Below the pieces are notes generated by a model that saw nothing but the letters and a program-made list of their open reading frames with translations, was not told the DNA's origin and made no database searches. 64,000 nt of DNA from NCBI GenBank assembly GCA_029959085.1, contig JARWIR010000051.1, forward strand, positions 3,720,001 to 3,784,000. Direction: 5' to 3'. Each line of letters begins with the position of its first letter. Position 1 is the first letter of the stretch. Positions 34,704-45,312 of this stretch are shown here, piece after piece. This DNA comes from Nemophila menziesii. Its lineage: Eukaryota > Streptophyta > Magnoliopsida > Boraginales > Hydrophyllaceae. Both the position numbers and the translations under genes were made by a program.

Positions 34704-35890
34704 ATGGCGGATAAGGGACGACAACCACTGCCACTACCACACCCGATGGAGGTTAGCGGTAGCCGGAACGAGCGATTGAAGGGAATTAAACACGCACCTT
34801 CGTCCTCACTTCCGTCAACTCCAAGGAGAAGAAACCGAGTGAAATGACTGATGAGAATTGGGCTAAAAATTGTAAATTTTGGGGATCGGCTGCCGCGAAG
34901 GTAATAAAATATTACTTTATTTATTTGACTATATTACATTATATTTATTAATCTTATTATAAAAAATGAACCAGCACCAGACTAAGGCGAATAGACAAAA
35001 CCAAAAGAAGCTAAAGAACCCAAGTGCGGTAGGATCCTGGAAAAATTTCCGAACTAGGGATATTATTTACGAGGTAGATAATATTTTTATAAGTATTAGA
35101 ATTATTTAGAATAGTAGTTGAATTATTGAATGGAACGGGGTAAGTTAAAGACGACCCTAGATGGAACGTCGGTGGTGAGCGATTAGTCTACTCAAGAACA
35201 AATCCATATTCCACAAATATATGTCATTTTTGATGTTGTAGGCCGGAATATGAAGACTAAGGAGTGGAGGACAGATAAGTACAAGAATGCGGATGTAAGT
35301 ATATCTTAAAAATTAATATTTAATTATAATTTTATTAATTACATGTCTATAATCTATATTTTTTTAACTATATGTCTTTAATGAAACAGAAAGCTTTAAT
35401 GAGAAAGTTGAAAGAGAAAGTGACCCAGACTCAATCTGGGTCATCTGATGGCCGTGACTTGACGTTCAAGGAGTAGTTAGATGCGCTGAAAGAAAAGGGC
35501 CAGCAGGTTTGGGCCAACCAAGAAAGAAAATGCATGTCTTGGGTTATATAACTATCCCAGCCCAAGCACAATGCAAATATGATGGTAGCTGTGAACAAGT
35601 TTCATGTAGTCCAAGGCCTTCCACCATATGTACCTCCTACTCCGGCCTCTACTAGCACCATTACTCCAGTTTACTATCATGACATTGTGACCGACACGAT
35701 GGAGTGGGTTAATCAGTTGAGGGCATAGTCTTGTTTGACCTCTTTCACTCCTATGCCACAAAACCCTAGTACTCAATATTCAAAAGCTGGTACATCTGAG
35801 AGCCGAGATGAAAAATCTGATGAGGATGATGAAGGAAGTGATTCTGAAGATGAAGGAGATGAGATAACTCGTTTATATAGCCGTTAGTTT
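34704..35890 (+). pseudogene. decayed Transposase_24-like gene
   Basis: Pieces in order on the plus strand: a 47-codon ORF (34704-34847) starting MADKGRQPLPLPHP and ending TPRRRNRVK; at about 34970-35055 a segment with TKANRQNQKKLK and SWKNFRT, similar to the KNKENR-KL-GSKSFARLR block of the plant Transposase_24 (Ptta/En/Spm) family; then KLKEKVTQTQSGSSDG and an acidic tail DEDDEGSDSEDEGDE before a stop near 35887. Several stops intervene. The family assignment is from memory of the block pattern. Confidence 0.42.
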
Positions 35891-38728
35891 GGGCTATTTT
35901 GGTTATTTGATTTTTATTACGTTTGTCTATCCTATTTTGACTATGTTTGACTTTTGGTTTGACTTTGTTGGATTCAGTTTGACTTTTGACTATCAATGCG
36001 TTAATATATTACTAGTTATTCAAAGACAAAGAATTAAAAAACATGCTTAAACATGTATAATTTCGAATATCTTTATGAATTGTTTGATGGAATGGCTTTT
36101 TATACTTTTTGAATAACTAGTAAAAGAATGATTTTAAATATTTTGATTTAATCAGTATAATTGATCTTATTTAAAAATCTATTTAGAATTTTATTATTTT
36201 AGAGTTAAAAATATATTTAATAAAAATTACTCTCTCAGTTACCCAAAATTTGACCATTTGCTAAAGATATAATTTAAATGGTTGTCTAGACATATTTTCG
36301 TTATTTTTCTATTATTACTCATATTAAGATATTATGTTTTTAACACATATTTTAAATATTATGTGATAGATTTTTAACAAAAATATGTGTATAAAATAAA
36401 GTAGACAAATATTTTATAATCGAGGTATTCACAATACTTGTCAATTTTTTTTAGCTTTAAGTATTTTAGTTTAAGAAACACTTATCTAATTTTTATTCTA
36501 AATAAATTTGTAAAGATCTAAAACACTTCTACAAATTAAAAAAAGGTTTGAAATGCTTTTCAAAATAAGTAACACCAAACGAACACTTAATTTAAAAAAA
36601 AAAATGAATTTAGGTCTCTAAATATATATCAAACTTAACTCTTCTTTATGCTTTTTATAATAAAAGTATGTACTAATAGAGACTTAAAACCCTATATTAA
36701 TAATTTAATCCAGCTATACTTAATATTCTTATAGCAAAGGTCTATTCTTAATATTCTTATAGCAAAGGCCTTACTAACCAAGTTAGAGAATTAAAGTTTT
36801 TAAATATTCTTAAAATATAGTTTCTTTGTTTTACAAAATTTTTCCATTTTTCTTTTCATAATAAATAATAAATATAATAATTGTATTCATCATTTTAAAA
36901 ATACTTCTAATAAAATAATTCGATATTTTAAATATGTATTAGAAATATAAATTTTAATATTTTAATAAAGATAATAATAAAAAAAATAAAGAAAAAATAA
37001 TTTTAAATTTTAAATGGACATTATATTTAAAATAAGTGGACAATTTTTATAAAACTGAAGAAATATCATACAATACACCACTTTCTTTCCAAAATTTGAA
37101 TTTCATACCTACCCTTAAATACAAAATTTGTGTTTTTCTCTATGTTACAATCAATAGTGACCTCTCGTAAGCCTTTTTAAGAAAGAAGGATCAAGTTCGT
37201 GTGCAAGAGGCCCAACAACATAGAAGGTAGATAAAGCGGTGATGAAATGGATGGGTATTCATTAATTGTCTGCTCTCATTTATAGAATTTGTAAAATGAT
37301 TTGATTATATATATTTTTTTAATATTATTAATGAAATGGAAAATTTTTCTTGCTAATTACTGAAACGTTACAGGAATTACAGAAAGTATTTCTCATCACC
37401 ACCTCACAGAGTCACGATCCACAATAATCCATCAACACCGCCTGCAACCCAACACCAACACCACTACCGCCACTGTACGTTCTTCCTCTCATCTTTCTTT
37501 TATTTCTTTTTATAAAAATTAATTTTAAAATATTTCCTCCATAAGTTATAGTAATCTGATGAAGTTTTTCTATTTTATTGTTTTGTAGTAAATTTTTATT
37601 TGGCACAACTGCTGGAGATCTCAATGGAAGATAATATCTTTCTTTTTTGATTTGATATGTTTTGTTTTGATTACTTGAAATCCTCAGGTCAGGTTTCCTT
37701 CATTTATTATTTGAGATAGTGGAAACTTCACATGCTTGAGCTGGAGGAGGAAATGAAGAGGTAAACCAAAGATCATATACATTATTTTACCACGTATTTG
37801 CTTGGATTTTCGAATATAATATTGAAAAGTATAATTATGTATAATTGATTGGGATGTAGAATGATAGCAGTAAAAGGTGAAGAATTCAAGTTATAGGATT
37901 GTCGCCTAAATGATTCGAGACCTGGGGACTAATGTTGCAATATTGTATTGCTATGTCTGAATCAGAAATAACACCATGTAGAATGCTGGAAATTTCATGT
38001 GAACATGATAAATTGGCAGCTAGGAGTCAAGTTTTAATTTATATTATTGGCAGGTTTGTAATTGTTCATTTTGTTTTGTCTAGCATCTAAGTTTGTGATA
38101 AATCATATAATATTTGTTGTTACTTTACATGTTATATTCTGAAATTCAAATTTATATGCAGTTGAAGAACTTGGAATCTGCTTATTAATTGGAAAGTGAA
38201 AGATAAACTGAATGATAAAATGAACAAGGAAATGGATAGTTGCAACTGGCATATATAAGTGGCTAAGTGCAATCTCACAAGCTAGTCAAATTTTCTTTTA
38301 TTTATATTATATATTTTCTTTAAATGTAAATTGTATTTACTATCCTTCAACTATGAGAAGCTATGGGATGTATTCAATTTGAATTTAAAAAAAAATCCAT
38401 AGATCTAAATCCTGAAAAAGCCTAATAAAAGAGCTTCTTGATTGTCTATTTAACTGAAGAGCTTCTGGTATTTAATTTTTCTTGCATTTTTCCTCCAAAA
38501 AAAATTTAAATGTATTTACCTCAATAATAAAATCCTTCTTGATAGACAACTTTGTAGATTTAAACACACAAGATGCACATATACGTGAACAAACTATACA
38601 ATTCACCCCCTTCTTTGTGTGTTATGTTCATGTAAAATTGCTGAATAATACACTAGTTTGACTAATCACACACTCACTTTCTATATACCACACCCTAAAG
38701 GATACTACCACAATGTTAGGGGTATATA
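35891..38728. other. AT-rich stretch without recognised genes
   Basis: No convincing open frame. A 29-base segment (CTTAATATTCTTATAGCAAA core) is directly doubled at 36719-36775. A CA-rich segment at 37395-37470 is less AT-rich than its surroundings. Near 38690-38730 the words TATATACCACAC and AAGGGG, typical of the array that follows, first appear. Confidence 0.45.
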
Positions 38729-39017
38729 CCACACTCTAAGGGGCAGATACCACACCCCACATGTATATGAATAAAATACAACCGAGACTAAAAGTGCAAA
38801 TACGTGTGAATATATACCTTTATCTGGGGTGGGTATACCAAGTTAATCTAGTAATATACACGTTTATTCATCACAAGTTACACATTATATACCTAACAAT
38901 TAGCACATAATATAATTTTCACAAGTAGCATATGATATACCTCACAAGATAAGCCTTTTTATCGACTAAGTTCTTCACTTTAAGTGTATTTTAAGCTTAG
39001 ATTTAAGTTGATTTTAG

Positions 39018-39119
39018 GATCCTGAGAAGAAAGCTATGGCATCGTATGCTTCCCAAGGAAATATACCTTACTTTGGCGGTGGAGGGCAACCGCGAAGATC
39101 AACGGGGTATGATTGTTGA
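39018..39119 (+). other. exon-like segment A (unit 1)
   Basis: After an AG acceptor-like site a frame reads DPEKKAMASYASQGNIPYFG, then GGGQPRRSTG, with a GGGGTATG donor-like site at its end; read straight through it stops at 39117-39119. The same segment is at 45602 (start lost, stop gained), 52150 and 58633. It is less AT-rich than its flanks and better conserved, as expected of a captured exon. I do not recognise the protein. Confidence 0.45.
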
Positions 39120-39454
39120 AGCTTTGGTTTCCTAATATTACATATAGCTATAGATTTCTTAAATTCTCTTTTGATTTTGACTCTTCATTAATTGTACTTA
39201 TAAATTCATTGAGAAATTGTTTAACCTTCAATTTGCTATCCTTATAATTTGTAAAATGTTTTTCTACACTTTTGTCCTTGTTCTTTTTACTTATTTATTG
39301 GATTTTTTTCATATGCCAGTCCAATGGGTATACAATCAATTTATCAGCTCATTTGAGTTTTGACCAATCATAGACACTCAGTGTGTATATACCACACTTG
39401 AAGGGGTAAATACCAAATCCTTAGTTAAGTTTCGTATAATATCAATGGTAGATA

Positions 39455-39475
39455 CCACTGGACACAGTCCAGTGG
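39455..39475. other. perfect hairpin, unit 1
   Basis: CCACTGGAC, loop ACA, GTCCAGTGG: a 9-bp perfect stem, preserved in all units (46052-46072, 52600-52620 with loop ACT, 59083-59103). Confidence 0.8.
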
Positions 39476-39716
39476 GTATATACAACACCTATACCCCAAT
39501 CAATAAAGCCTCAATTTTCTAATAATACTTTTGGATCCTATTATATGTTTAATTAAGGTTGTCTTGGATCCTTTGTTCTTATTTTTGTTGTTAGTAAGAA
39601 ATGTAAGGGGTTAAAATTCAAATAATAGCTTAAGTAATTGAAATAATATATATATATATATTACTTGATCTTATTGGTTTCTTTAGTCCCTATAATGAAA
39701 TTTTTGCATAACATAG

Positions 39717-39886
39717 GTATAATATTTCAATGAAAGAACATGCAGCAAAATCCTTTATTAGGTGACTCATTGAAACCAAATTATAAGCACTCTTTGGTAC
39801 ATGTTCCACTCTTCTTGACAATTGAAGAGGATCCACAAGTGCATTTTGATGTCTCTTTGTTAGAATTACTCAATTCTTTTGTAACA
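39717..39886 (+). other. exon-like segment B (unit 1)
   Basis: Flanked by an ACATAG acceptor-like and a GTAAG donor-like site. The frame contains MQQNPLLGDSLKPNY, VHVPLFLTIEEDP and VSLLELLNSFV. Copies at about 46306-46475, 52857-53026 (stop) and 59338-59508 keep most of the frame. A decayed second copy lies within each complete unit (41150-41320 in unit 1). It looks like one exon of an unidentified gene. Confidence 0.45.
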
Positions 39887-40039
39887 GTAAGATTATTTAT
39901 TATTGGTTTCAATATTTATGTATGCATAATTGGAATGTATAATTAGCTCAAATTTTTTTCCTTTTAATGTTTTAAAAAAGCTTTGCAGTGTTGTTCGTGA
40001 TGTTTAAAGCGATCTATTGTATTATCTACTTTTACATTA

Positions 40040-40570
40040 TCAAAAAAATATAACATGTTGCACGTAAAGTTGAAAAATCCACAAAACTAAATTTCTTGTT
40101 GACCAACAATCTACTCTTACTATATTTCTTATTGCGCGTAAAGTTTAAAAATCCACAAAACTAAAGTTGTTGTCGAGTAACAACCTGTTTTAATTAATTT
40201 TTTTATTTAGCGTAAAGTTGAAAATCCACAGAATTAGAGTAGTTGTCGACCAAAATATTTTTTTCATATATTTCTTTATTAAGCGTAAAGTTAAAAAATC
40301 TACAAAAATAGAATAGTAGTATTTATTTGTTGAAGTCCAATGCACAAAACTAGAGTTGTTGTCATCCACTGTTGTTAATACATTTATTTGTTGCGCGTAA
40401 AGTTGAAAAATCCACAAATCTAGAGTTGTTGTCGACCAATGATCGACACTTAATATAATTTTTGCTGTGCGTATTAGTAAAAATCCACAAAAATAAAGTT
40501 CTTGTTGACCAACGGTATGCTCTTAATATATTTTTTTGTTGCGTCTATAGTTGAAAAATCCATAAAACTC
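40040..40570. repeat. ~74-bp minisatellite (unit 1, first block)
   Basis: Degenerate tandem repeats with the core GTAAAGTTGAAAAATCCACA followed by GTTGTCGACCAA and an AT-rich spacer. A second block lies at 41490-41890, spaced 74, 74 and 51 bases at its start. Equivalent blocks: 46640-47200, 48115-48500, 53190-53740, 54660-55090, 59685-59754. Confidence 0.85.
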
Positions 40571-41149
40571 AGAGTGGTACAAACCACACCCCTAGACAAA
40601 TGTAGTTCAAAATACACCTAGTGGATATATACCATAATTTGGGATGGGTATATCAAGTTCATCTAGTAAAACACTCTTTTATGCCTCATAGGTAAAACAT
40701 GATTTACCTCACAATTAGCACATGATATAATTTTCACCTGTAGCATATGATATACCACACACAAGAAATACAAATGATTCATTAATCTCTTGACCAAAAC
40801 TCACCCTGCTTTAGTCTTGTGTATATACATCACCTTGGGGTACATATACCACATTCTTAGTTAAGTTTAATATAAAATCAATGGTATATACCATTACACT
40901 TAGTTTAGTTGGTATATACAACACCTATACCCCAATCAATAAAGCCTATACTTTCTGATACTACATTTGGGTCCTATTATTTATTTAATCACGGTTGTCC
41001 TGGATCTTTTTCTCTTCTTTTCTGTTGTTAGCAAGGAAGGTAAGGGGTTAAAATTCAATTAATAGCTTAATTACTTGTAATAATATCTATATTACTAGAT
41101 CTTATTGGTGTTTGTAGTCCCTGTAATGCACTTTTTGCATAATATATGT

Positions 41150-42250
41150 ATATTTTTTCAATGGATGAACATGCAATAAAATCCTTTATTAGCTAACTCA
41201 ATGCAACTAAATTATATACTCTTTTTTAATATGCACCACTTTTCTTGATTATTGAAAAGGATGGCATAAATGGAATTTTCCGCTTCTTTGTTAGAAATAC
41301 TCCCCTCTTTAAAATAGTAAGATTATCTAATGATGGTTGCAATATTTATTTATGTAAAATTCGAACATTTCTTTGGCTTAATTATTTTTTATTTTAATAT
41401 TTTCAGAAATCTTTGTAGTGTTGTTTGTGATGTTTGAAGCGATCACTTGTATTTTCTAGTTTTATATTATCTAAAGAATATCTTTATTGCGTGTAAAGTT
41501 GAAAAATCCATAAAACTAGAGTTGTTGTCGACAATGATGTGCTTTTAATATATTTCTTTGTTGCATGTAAAGTTGAAAATCCAGAAAATTAGAGTTGTTG
41601 TCGACCAACCATCTACTCTTAATATATTTCTTTGTTGCGCGTAAAGTTGAAAAATCCACAAAACTAAAGTTATTGTATTTCTTTGTTGCATGTAAAGTTA
41701 AATAACCCACAAAACTTTGTTGATATATTTCTTTGTTTTTCATAAAAAATTGAAAAATCCACAAACTTAGCTGTTTTTAATTCATTTCTTTGTTACACGT
41801 TAAACTGAAAAATCCACAAAACTAGAGTTTTTGTCGACTAACTATGCTCTTAATTTAATTTTTGTTACCCATAAAGTTGAAAAATCTACAGAACTCAGAG
41901 TGTTTAATTCCACCCACCTAGAAAAATGTAGTTTAAAATACACACAATGAGTATATACCATAATTTGAGATGGGTATACCAAGTTCATCTAGTAAAGAAC
42001 TCCTTTATTCCTTATAACTAACACATGATACACCGCACAATTAGAATATGATATAAATTTCACAAGTAGCATATGGTATACTTCACACAAGAAATACATA
42101 TGATTCACTGATCTCTTGACTACAACTCATTGTGCCTTAATCTTGTGTATATACCACACTCTGAGAAGTTTATACCACATCCACAAATTTTAGTATAATA
42201 TCAATGGTACATAGACTCGGTCTGGTGAATATATACCACACCTATACCCT
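41150..42250. repeat. internal duplication within unit 1
   Basis: This half repeats, in diverged form, the order seen at 39700-40900: exon-like segment B, minisatellite block, then TATATACCAC-rich stretch. Each complete unit therefore contains two related halves of about 1.45 kb, older than the 6.5-kb tandem duplication. Confidence 0.7.
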
Positions 42251-42486
42251 AATCAAATTATCAAATCATTTGGATTTGTCTGCATCAAATACACTATAAG
42301 TAAGGGGTATAACCCACAAGAAAACTTACAAGTCATTAGTTGAAATCTTTATATCAATAAGTATAATAAATGTAATACAATATAACATGATATTTATTTA
42401 CATAAATCCCAACAAAATGTAATATCACTTGGTAACACATAATAACTCTCCAAATAATTTTAGCTACATGTACAATCGTAATGTAA

Positions 42487-43010
42487 TCAACTCGTCAATC
42501 TCGCTATGATTGTACACCACATACAAAATACCTGAGGAATATCAACATCTCTCAGTTTTTGATCCTTATTCTTGTATTCATGAATAATTCCCCACGAGAT
42601 GCAGGGCCTTGAAGAAAAACCAGGTTGTCTTCTCTTCGTATAGATACTTCTGTCCTTTCCAGGAGTTTTTCCAATACCTAGTTTCAGTTGCACGGTTCAT
42701 CCTTTGCCCACTTGCATACTTTTGCTCTCTTAGGAAAAAGAAGAACCACTCAAGATCCTTGCTTTTCAAGCAAGTTATATCTGCAATAGAAAATAGTACA
42801 AAGTACAAGTTAGTTTAAGCAAGAAAGGATATCAATGAAATGAACTGAGAATTAAAATAGATAATGGAAGATCCCATGGAGAGAACTTGTAAATGTTGAT
42901 TTCAGAGATAGCTTCAATGTAAATTTTCTTTCCCATTGCCTTGCGCTTAAGGTAATACATGGTTAGTTCCACTTAAGTGTGAGGAAGAAGTGACATGGCT
43001 GTTATGTGAT
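42487..43010 (-). pseudogene. partial NAC transcription-factor gene (unit 1)
   Basis: Minus strand. Exon 1 remnant (about 43000-42868): [20 protein letters not shown], then [15 protein letters not shown], i.e. NAC subdomains A end to B. After an intron ending TTGCAG, exon 2 (42780-42487) reads CLKSKDLEWFFFFLREQKYA, SGQRMNRATETRYWKNSWKG, a TTWFFF-type subdomain D in a shifted frame, HEYKNKDQKL and DIPQVFCMWC. NAC factors bind DNA through this domain; the activation region is absent. Frameshifts, loss of the LPPGFRFHP start and of the CP in FFFCPRE make it a pseudogene. Confidence 0.8.
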
Positions 43011-43322
43011 ACAAATAGAACACCTTCAAGTAATAACTGGATATGGATACAAGAGACCACATCCTTTGGAAAGTTTGTTCCTCGTTACTTCTTTTCTTCT
43101 AAATGAAAGTGTGGAAGCTAGATTCTAAAACATCTACTATAATACCTATTAGATTCTGGATGGGTATATGCTAGATCTAAAGAAAAAACTTATTATTATT
43201 GGATGATTATTGACATATTGATTTTGAACCCATCTTCTTCTGATAGTTGGAAAGTGAATGGAGAGAGAAAATATTATCTTATATATAGTATGTATATTTG
43301 TATTATGATTAGAGAGAGAAAA

Positions 43323-43386
<64 letters not shown>
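43323..43386. repeat. (TC)n(TA)n microsatellite
   Basis: 17 bases of TC followed by 48 of TA. At the same place units 2 and 3 have only short TA runs. Confidence 0.95.
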
Positions 43387-43388
<2 letters not shown>

Positions 43389-43399
43389 TTTCAGTCATA

Positions 43400-45160
43400 A
43401 GCAAGGACTCTATAGTTTACCTATTATACTTCACGAGTTAATTAGAGACCTTGTAATGGAGAGTAGAGGGTGTCAAGAGCCTTTTACAGTTATTGTTCCT
43501 TTTGAGGTAATGTAACTTCAGTAATAATAATAACTAATTGACTAATATAATATTCCAATATTAGATAGTTATAGAGTTTTCTCATAGTTTACTATTTATT
43601 AAATAAAAATACCATTTTCAAAGATATATCAATTAAAAAGAATTATATTCTAACCTTTAAAGAATTGGTGATCTATATATTGAAATGTGATGACCATCCA
43701 TCTCAATTTATACATCATAATGTTGTTCATTTTACTCTAAACATAATCCTGTGGATAAAAAAAACCTATTTGTAAGCCACACAAACATGTAAATCACAAC
43801 TATTATTTATACTAATTTTTGTAAATTTTTTTTAATACAACAAAATTATTTTTGACAAATAAAAAAATAATTGGAGAATGTAAGATATAAAAATGATAAC
43901 TACTATTAACAATGAGGGTCTAAACAAAGAGAAAATCATGAATAATATAACATTTCTTCTAAATTTAGCAAATAGACTTCACAATTTTTTTTGTTATAAA
44001 AGTGCGTATCTCTAGCATTCCATTGTTTTAGAGTAATACAAAATGTATAATAAACCCCTATCTTCTAAAACATGTTTTGAAGTAGAAATTAAGAAATAAA
44101 AAATGAAAATTCATACTTTTTATAGTAAAATGAGATCCAATATTTAATAATATTTAACTTAAACGTAAATAAACTAAAATGATTTACATATTATAAGAAT
44201 TCAAGTTTTTCAAAAATGAAAAATATGAGTAAAATTGATAATTTTTATTACAACAAGGTGAAGTATGGATTGCCTAAAATTCACTGAATGAGATCCAAAA
44301 AATTAAATAAAACCATATTCAAAAATTAAAATAGATACAAAAATAATAATTAATGAAAGATAAATTTCACTTATATTTTTAATCAAAATATGCTGGACTA
44401 CAATAAATTCATTGATAGATTTCACCAAATTTGATAAAGAATTTTAGTTTTTTACTTGATTGTTGAGAAAAAATGATATTAAAAATATCTACAAACAATT
44501 AAAAAACAAATCTCATGATAGAAATGGATTTTTTTTTCAGAACTCAGACATATTTTCAATTAAGATTAAAATATTAAAAATCCAAAAAGAAAAATACTTT
44601 GTTGATAAAGTTTGGTGGAGTTTACAAAATAAGTTCATCCATGGATGGATACTTCTATCAAATTTGATATTTTGAACAAAGAATTGATATATTACTTACG
44701 GATAAGGGGAGAATTCATTTATAGTTGACGGCTGGTTTTGTAAAGAATAGAATAATAGAAAGCGGAACGAGAAGGTAGAGATTAGGGTTATGCTTTTCTT
44801 GATTAAAAGAATATTTATATAGATGATTTTTTGCCTATTTTCGGGGTTTACGACCCTCTTTCAATATTTTCTAGAGTTCAAGAAGAAGACCCATTAATTT
44901 TGTTTGTTGGGCTAAGTCTTACCGTTTCTTAATTGTCTAGTTAAGATTGAAAATCAAAATTTTATCCCAGTATTAATTTACTTTCATATTTTTAATTTTT
45001 AATTTTATGGAATAATTTTTTAGTTAGATAAAAAACTAGGCCAATCAAATATTTTTGTCACACATTAAATCTTTTGATTATATTACATATGTATATAACA
45101 AAATAACCAATCTCTTATATATTGATTAATTACTTTTTTTCACTTATTTTATATCATTTC
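43400..45160. other. AT-rich second half of array unit 1
   Basis: No coding potential seen. The stretch around 44700-44930 (GAGAATTCATTTATAG, AGATTAGGGTTATGC, TTGGGCTAAG) is promoter- or transposon-end-like but has no clear terminal repeats. Matching stretches lie at 49990-51710 and 56540-58190. Confidence 0.45.
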
Positions 45161-45306
45161 ATGCACGACAAATTTCTCTGTCGCTGAAATTCGTTTCTGG
45201 TGGCAACCTCGGTGACAAACAACAACATTGTTTCAGCCTTCACGATCACCGAAGGTCAGCCTCGATTTTATGTCTTTCGACGTAGGATCCGTAACTGCAT
45301 CTACAT
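45160..45306 (+). other. less AT-rich exon-like segment C (end of unit 1)
   Basis: ATGCACGACAA, CTGAAATTCGTTTC, GGTGGCAACCTCGG and CAGCCTCGATTTTATG in a mostly AT background; copies at 51709 and 58192. In units 2 and 3 an ATG (ATGTC at 51727 and 58209) opens a frame through GGTGGCAACCTC. It may be a first exon or 5' leader belonging with segments A and B. Confidence 0.3.
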
Positions 45307-45312
45307 CCTTCT

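Larger units (their letters stand above)
38729..45312. repeat. array unit 1
   Basis: 6,584 bp, the longest unit, partly because of a 64-base CT/TA microsatellite at 43323-43386. It has a 20-base deletion near 39325 relative to units 2-4 and GGAGGGCAAC where the others have GGAGGACAAC. Confidence 0.9.

Noticed and set aside
37412..37624. 70-codon minus-strand frame
   Set aside because: Low-complexity, no family match, no supporting context.
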